DNA of 9,186 bases from CAG-791 sp963605745 (lineage in GTDB: Bacteria > Bacillota > Clostridia > Lachnospirales > Lachnospiraceae): assembly GCA_963605745.1 (NCBI GenBank), contig CAVCWT010000062.1, forward strand, positions 1 to 9,186, read 5' to 3'. The position numbers and the translations under genes were made by a program. This document shows, in pieces, positions 6,419-9,186 of this stretch. The notes beneath the pieces are model-generated. The model saw nothing but the letters and a program-made list of their open reading frames with translations, did not search any database and was not told where the DNA came from. The stretch's first letter is position 1. Each line of letters begins with the position of its first letter.

Positions 6419-6937
6419 ATGTCCGGAAAACCATCTACGAAAACGTTGGTGCTCCTTTCTGTTCTTGTGGCGCTGCAGATCATTCTCGCAAGGTTCTGCT
6501 CCTTTAACGCCTGGAACACCAGAATCGGGCTGGGATTTATCCCGGTCGCATTGGCAGGTGCTTTCTTTGGCCCCATTCCTGCTGCATTGGTCGGCGCGAT
6601 CAGCGACATCCTTGGGGCTATCCTGTTCCCTTCCGGAACGTATTTTCCCGGATTCACCCTCACCGCAGCCTGCATGGGGCTGTCTTTCGGGTTCTTTTTA
6701 CGAAACTGTCGGCTGCAGCTGCCCCGGATTCTGATGGCAGTCGGCCTCAACCAGATTGCTTTCAGCCTTGGTATGAACACGCTCTGGATCTCGCTCCTGT
6801 ATGGTTCGAGTTATGCTGCATTGCTGCCGGTTCGGGCATTGCAGGTTGTGGTGATCGCTCCGGTACAGGTTGTGATCCTCATGGCACTGGCTGGCGTCGT
6901 AAAACGCGCAGATTTGAGAAAGGTGATTGAGGGATGA
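6419..6937 (+). CDS. folT: ECF transporter S component for folate (FolT)
   Basis: A 172-aa integral membrane protein, the substrate-binding subunit of an energy-coupling factor transporter that imports folates. The shared ATPase and T subunits (EcfA, EcfA', EcfT) are not in this window, as is usual for group II ECF systems. About five or six hydrophobic helices are visible. Diagnostic stretches are TRIGLGFIPVALAG (34-47), a GPIPAALVGAISD segment (51-63) and YFPGFTLTA (75-83), typical of the folate-family S component. The start is ATG at 6419, because AAAGGAGG (6404-6411) lies 7 bases before it and the family N-terminus begins there. The open frame runs back to 6185, but that part is the riboswitch and is not translated. 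It overlaps folC by 4 bases (ATGA), so the two are translationally coupled. The THF riboswitch in its leader should repress it when reduced folate is abundant. Confidence 0.9.
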   Translation: MSGKPSTKTLVLLSVLVALQIILARFCSFNAWNTRIGLGFIPVALAGAFFGPIPAALVGAISDILGAILFPSGTYFPGFTLTAACMGLSFGFFLRNCRLQLPRILMAVGLNQIAFSLGMNTLWISLLYGSSYAALLPVRALQVVVIAPVQVVILMALAGVVKRADLRKVIEG

Positions 6938-8244
6938 CCTGGGACGAAACCTTTGACATGCTATCGGCAGACTGGAAAGCCACTGCGCCGAATCCTGCCA
7001 GGATGCGAGAGCTCCTCACTTGCCTCGGGAATCCGGAAAAAGAACTTCATTTTATTCACATTGCAGGAACCAACGGGAAGGGATCTGCTTCGGCTATGCT
7101 CTCGAGTATTCTGACAGGGAGTGGCTATCGCACCGGAAGGTACATCTCTCCCCATCTGGCTGCCATCAACGAGCGGTGGTCCATTGACGGCACAGACATA
7201 ACTGACGAGAAGCTTTCCGATCTTCTGAATGAAATGCAGCCCGTGATTCTCTCCATGAAGGAGACGCCAACAAAATTCGAGATTCTGACCGCCTTGGGTC
7301 TATTGTATTTTGCCAGGGAGCATTGCCAGACAGTTGTTTTGGAGGTCGGCCTTGGCGGCCGGCTCGATGCCACCAATGCCATTCCGGTTCCGGACTGCGC
7401 TGTGATCATGAACATCGGTCTGGAACACACGGAAATTCTGGGCGATACTCTGGAGAAAATTGCTTTTGAGAAGGGCGGTATCATTAAATCAGACGGAGAT
7501 GTTGTACTCTATCGGCAATGTAATGCGGTATGTGGTGTAATTGCTGAGTTATGCCAGGAACGCGGAGCAAGGCTGCATGTGACAGAGACGGATCGCACTG
7601 CCTTGCATGGACTAGCGGCGAATGAATGTCAATGCTTTGACTATAAGGATCGTGAAGATCTACGCCTGTCTCTTCTGGGACAATATCAGGTATGGAATGC
7701 CTGTGCTGTGCTCGATGCTGTGGATATTCTCATTGCGAAGGGCTATCGGATCCCGGAATCTGCCATCCGCCTCGGACTGCAAAACACGCGCTGGCCGGGA
7801 CGATTCGAGATCCTGCAGACAGATCCTCTCTGGATCGTCGATGGTGCCCACAATCCCAATGGCGTGGAAGCTTTGATGGCATCAGTTGGGAACTACCTAT
7901 CTGATTATCATATCATCTTCCTCATGGGGGTCATGGCAGATAAGGACTATGATGAGATGATTCGTCTCGCTGCTCCTTACGCCTCCCATTTCATTGCACA
8001 AATGCCAGGCGAAGAGAAAGACCGTGCACTGGAGGAACAGGCACTGGCAGCAAGGATTCGTACGCAGTTTCATGGGCCGGTGGAGACCGCAGGATCGGTC
8101 GCAGAAGGCGTCTCTCTGGCATTGAAAGCCGCCGTCAACTTAGAGACTCAGACCGTACCAGGGGCACCTGCCGTCGTATGTTTTGGCTCGCTGTATCAGG
8201 TCAGTGAGATCCGGGAAGCTTTAAAAGAACCTCAGAAGCCTTGA
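6934..8244 (+). CDS. folC: Folylpolyglutamate synthase / dihydrofolate synthase (FolC)
   Basis: A cytoplasmic Mur-ligase-family enzyme of 436 aa, normal length. It uses ATP to add glutamate to tetrahydrofolates, and in many bacteria also to dihydropteroate, which traps folates in the cell and makes them better cofactors. Motifs: P-loop HIAGTNGKGS (42-51), ISPHLAAINER (71-81), LEVGLGGRLDATNA (136-149), NIGLEHTEILG (160-170) with FEKGGIIK (178-185) following, RWPGRFEI (286-293) at the domain junction, and VDGAHNPNG (302-310) in the C-terminal domain. The start at 6934 overlaps the folT stop by 4 bases and has AAGGTGAT, a good match to the 16S rRNA tail, about 8 bases upstream. Pairing with a folate importer suggests salvage and retention. 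Whether it also has dihydrofolate synthase activity cannot be read from sequence; no other folate-synthesis gene is in the window. Confidence 0.95.
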   Translation: MTWDETFDMLSADWKATAPNPARMRELLTCLGNPEKELHFIHIAGTNGKGSASAMLSSILTGSGYRTGRYISPHLAAINERWSIDGTDITDEKLSDLLNEMQPVILSMKETPTKFEILTALGLLYFAREHCQTVVLEVGLGGRLDATNAIPVPDCAVIMNIGLEHTEILGDTLEKIAFEKGGIIKSDGDVVLYRQCNAVCGVIAELCQERGARLHVTETDRTALHGLAANECQCFDYKDREDLRLSLLGQYQVWNACAVLDAVDILIAKGYRIPESAIRLGLQNTRWPGRFEILQTDPLWIVDGAHNPNGVEALMASVGNYLSDYHIIFLMGVMADKDYDEMIRLAAPYASHFIAQMPGEEKDRALEEQALAARIRTQFHGPVETAGSVAEGVSLALKAAVNLETQTVPGAPAVVCFGSLYQVSEIREALKEPQKP

Positions 8245-8268
8245 TTTACAAGACTTCTGAGGTTCTTT
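8224..8268 (+). terminator. Intrinsic terminator of folT-folC, overlapping the folC stop
   Basis: A perfect 15-base-pair stem (8224-8238 with 8254-8268) has a 15-base loop that itself allows CTTG/CAAG pairing. The 3' arm ends in TTCTTT and is followed by CT. The 5' arm codes for the last residues of FolC and the loop holds the stop codon. On the minus strand the stem ends in TTCTTTTAA, so it may also stop transcripts coming from the convergent HEPN gene. Confidence 0.85.
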
Positions 8269-8272
8269 CTGT

Positions 8273-8333
8273 GCGAGGTGCCAACCAGATTTGAACTGGA
8301 AACAATGTTGATTTTAGGAGGTTTGAGACACCT
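8273..8333 (-). pseudogene. tRNA-like remnant (T-arm plus acceptor arm)
   Basis: On the minus strand, 8285-8299 reads CCAG-TTCAAAT-CTGG, a T-arm with the full GTTCRANYC signature. The 3' acceptor strand GGCACC (8277-8282) can pair with GGTGTC (8327-8332) through 6 pairs, one of them G-U. Only about 25 bases lie between the acceptor 5' strand and the T-arm, against about 41 in a complete tRNA, and no anticodon stem forms. The 3' end reads CGC rather than CCA. It is therefore not a working tRNA. It could be a deleted tRNA gene or a tRNA-derived attachment scar beside the toxin-antitoxin pair. Confidence 0.4.
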
Positions 8334-8336
8334 GAT

Positions 8337-8753
8337 TTACCCGTTTTTACCTGATTCCCGGCTCAGGTCCAGATATTGCTTGATTCCATCCACAATTAAA
8401 ATCGCATTTGTCAGTTGCTTCTCTGCCTCTTCCCGTGACGCAATAAAGAAATCATCATAGTCACTCTGTTCTCTTTTTTGCTGCAATCTTGCCAACAGTC
8501 TCCCCAGATCCTTCGAGACCTTACCTGTTGACACATATTCCTTATTGAAATGTGCAACTACGTCCTTATGCCTTTTGAAATCAACTCCCTCAATCGCCAA
8601 TACTGCTCGTGCCGCATAAAACGCAGCATAATAGGAGCGATTAATCGCATCTTTATAATGGTTATTTCCAAGGCATTCCTGTGCTACAACCAATGTCTCC
8701 TCCGCTGTGTTCAATCGGTATTGAGACAAGTCCCATTTTTTATTATCCAGCAA
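8337..8753 (-). CDS. HEPN-domain protein, probable toxin of a HEPN/MNT (HepT-MntA-type) module
   Basis: An all-alpha HEPN protein of 138 aa from the chosen start. HEPN proteins of such pairs are typically ribonuclease toxins that attack RNA. Visible features are the family hallmark NRSYYAAFYAARAVL (38-52), the segment FKRHKDVVAHF (59-69), and KREQSDY (93-99) before a final helix. The RX4-6H ribonuclease motif is not in its usual late position; R61-X6-H68 fits its spacing but may be coincidence, so catalytic activity is uncertain. Start choice: the frame is open to an ATG at 8822, but that ATG has no ribosome binding site and would add 23 atypical residues overlapping the MNT gene. TTG at 8753 has GGGAGG (8763-8768) 9 bases upstream and gives the family's usual length. 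It overlaps the MNT gene by 11 bases, implying coupled translation. The final stretch RESGKNG is polar. Confidence 0.8.
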   Translation of the reverse strand: MLDNKKWDLSQYRLNTAEETLVVAQECLGNNHYKDAINRSYYAAFYAARAVLAIEGVDFKRHKDVVAHFNKEYVSTGKVSKDLGRLLARLQQKREQSDYDDFFIASREEAEKQLTNAILIVDGIKQYLDLSRESGKNG

Positions 8754-9075
8754 GAACAACTCCCTCCCGATCAATATTTTTGTAATATGGCAACGTATTT
8801 TTCCAATATTGGAAATGGGCATTATTTTTTACGTTCACACTGACCGGAATCCCCTTTTCCAGCTCAAAGTCATACGCTACATCAGCAATTCGATCTTCAA
8901 TATCTACGATCTCATGATCCGGCAGATCTGTAAGCACCATCAAATCAATGTCCGAAGACTCGTTATTGTCTCCTCGTGCATAAGAGCCGTAAAGGATAAC
9001 TGTGGCCTTTTCCCTGAATATCGACTGAACACTTCTGGCCAAATCATTCAATTGGGACAATAACACACGATCCAT
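8743..9075 (-). CDS. Minimal nucleotidyltransferase (MNT), probable antitoxin of the HEPN/MNT module
   Basis: A 110-aa nucleotidyltransferase of the DNA polymerase beta fold. It matches the MntA signature GS-X10-DXD exactly: G30-S31, then ten residues, then D42-I-D44, with the GSYARGD turn. In the studied Shewanella HepT-MntA pair, the MNT protein transfers AMP groups onto a tyrosine of the HEPN toxin and so silences it; the same role is inferred here. A third catalytic acid is not clear: the strand where it often lies reads SVNV (79-82), with Asn81. ATG at 9075 is preceded by AAGGAGG (9084-9090) at 8 bases, a strong site. The gene comes first in the pair and its end overlaps the HEPN start, the usual antitoxin-first order. 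I saw no clear -35/-10 pair upstream. Confidence 0.88.
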   Translation of the reverse strand: MDRVLLSQLNDLARSVQSIFREKATVILYGSYARGDNNESSDIDLMVLTDLPDHEIVDIEDRIADVAYDFELEKGIPVSVNVKNNAHFQYWKNTLPYYKNIDREGVVLAG

Positions 9076-9120
9076 TGCTCCGGCCTCCTTTCACTACTTT
9101 TCTGTTGCTTTAATCTTATC

Positions 9121-9132
9121 ACGTTCCAACGT
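9121..9132. promoter_or_regulatory. Inverted repeat upstream of the toxin-antitoxin genes (possible operator)
   Basis: ACGTT-CC-AACGT is a perfect 5-base inverted repeat with a 2-base centre, about 46 bases before the MNT start codon. Toxin-antitoxin operons are often self-regulated through such sites, but MNT proteins are not known DNA binders, so this is only a candidate. The rest of 9076-9186 shows no other gene or clear promoter. Confidence 0.25.
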
Positions 9133-9186
9133 ATTTTGCTGATCATCCAAAACTCATAAAATCAAGGAGAATGAGGTGTCATCAAG

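Noticed and set aside
8754..8822. HEPN gene start at ATG 8822
   Set aside because: No ribosome binding site, and the added residues are unlike the family and overlap MNT coding; TTG 8753 has better support.
9164..9186. Possible start of a plus-strand gene (AAGGAG then GTG at 9176)
   Set aside because: Only 11 bases of potential coding remain before the window ends, too little to support a gene.

Overview
This window reads as chromosomal DNA of a Firmicute of the class Clostridia, most likely Lachnospiraceae-like. The basis is strong AAGGAGG-type ribosome binding sites, a hybrid histidine kinase with two periplasmic-type binding domains, and an ECF-type folate transporter gene behind a tetrahydrofolate (THF) riboswitch. 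No ribosomal RNA or other marker fixes the genus, so this is inference from gene families and style.

Layout. Positions 10-2898 (minus) hold one large membrane-bound hybrid histidine kinase: signal peptide, two solute-binding domains, one membrane helix, HisKA, HATPase and a receiver. A 308-base intergenic region (2899-3206) separates it from genes pointing the other way and carries a good promoter on each strand. Positions 3207-6184 (plus) hold a LOG-family nucleotide phosphoribohydrolase and, 20 bases later, a UvrD/PcrA-type superfamily 1 helicase. The helicase has a Gln/Pro-rich insertion in front of motif V and a 4 x 45-base in-frame repeat in its C-terminal linker.

Positions 6200-8268 (plus) are a self-contained folate-salvage unit. 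It consists of a promoter, a THF riboswitch, a hairpin that can act as terminator and Shine-Dalgarno blocker, folT (ECF S component), folC (folylpolyglutamate synthase, overlapping folT by 4 bases) and an intrinsic terminator overlapping the folC stop. The transporter brings in folates, FolC traps them by adding glutamates, and the riboswitch probably shuts the unit down when reduced folate is plentiful.

The right end (8273-9132) differs in character. A short tRNA-like remnant with a textbook T-arm lies beside a minus-strand HEPN/MNT gene pair, a HepT/MntA-type toxin-antitoxin module that often moves between genomes. The HEPN gene probably starts at a TTG inside the end of the MNT gene. The last 110 bases are the module's upstream region, with a small inverted repeat that may be an operator.

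No wholly unknown system is evident. The items most worth a second look are the riboswitch expression platform, the repeat-bearing helicase and the tRNA-like scar beside the toxin-antitoxin pair.
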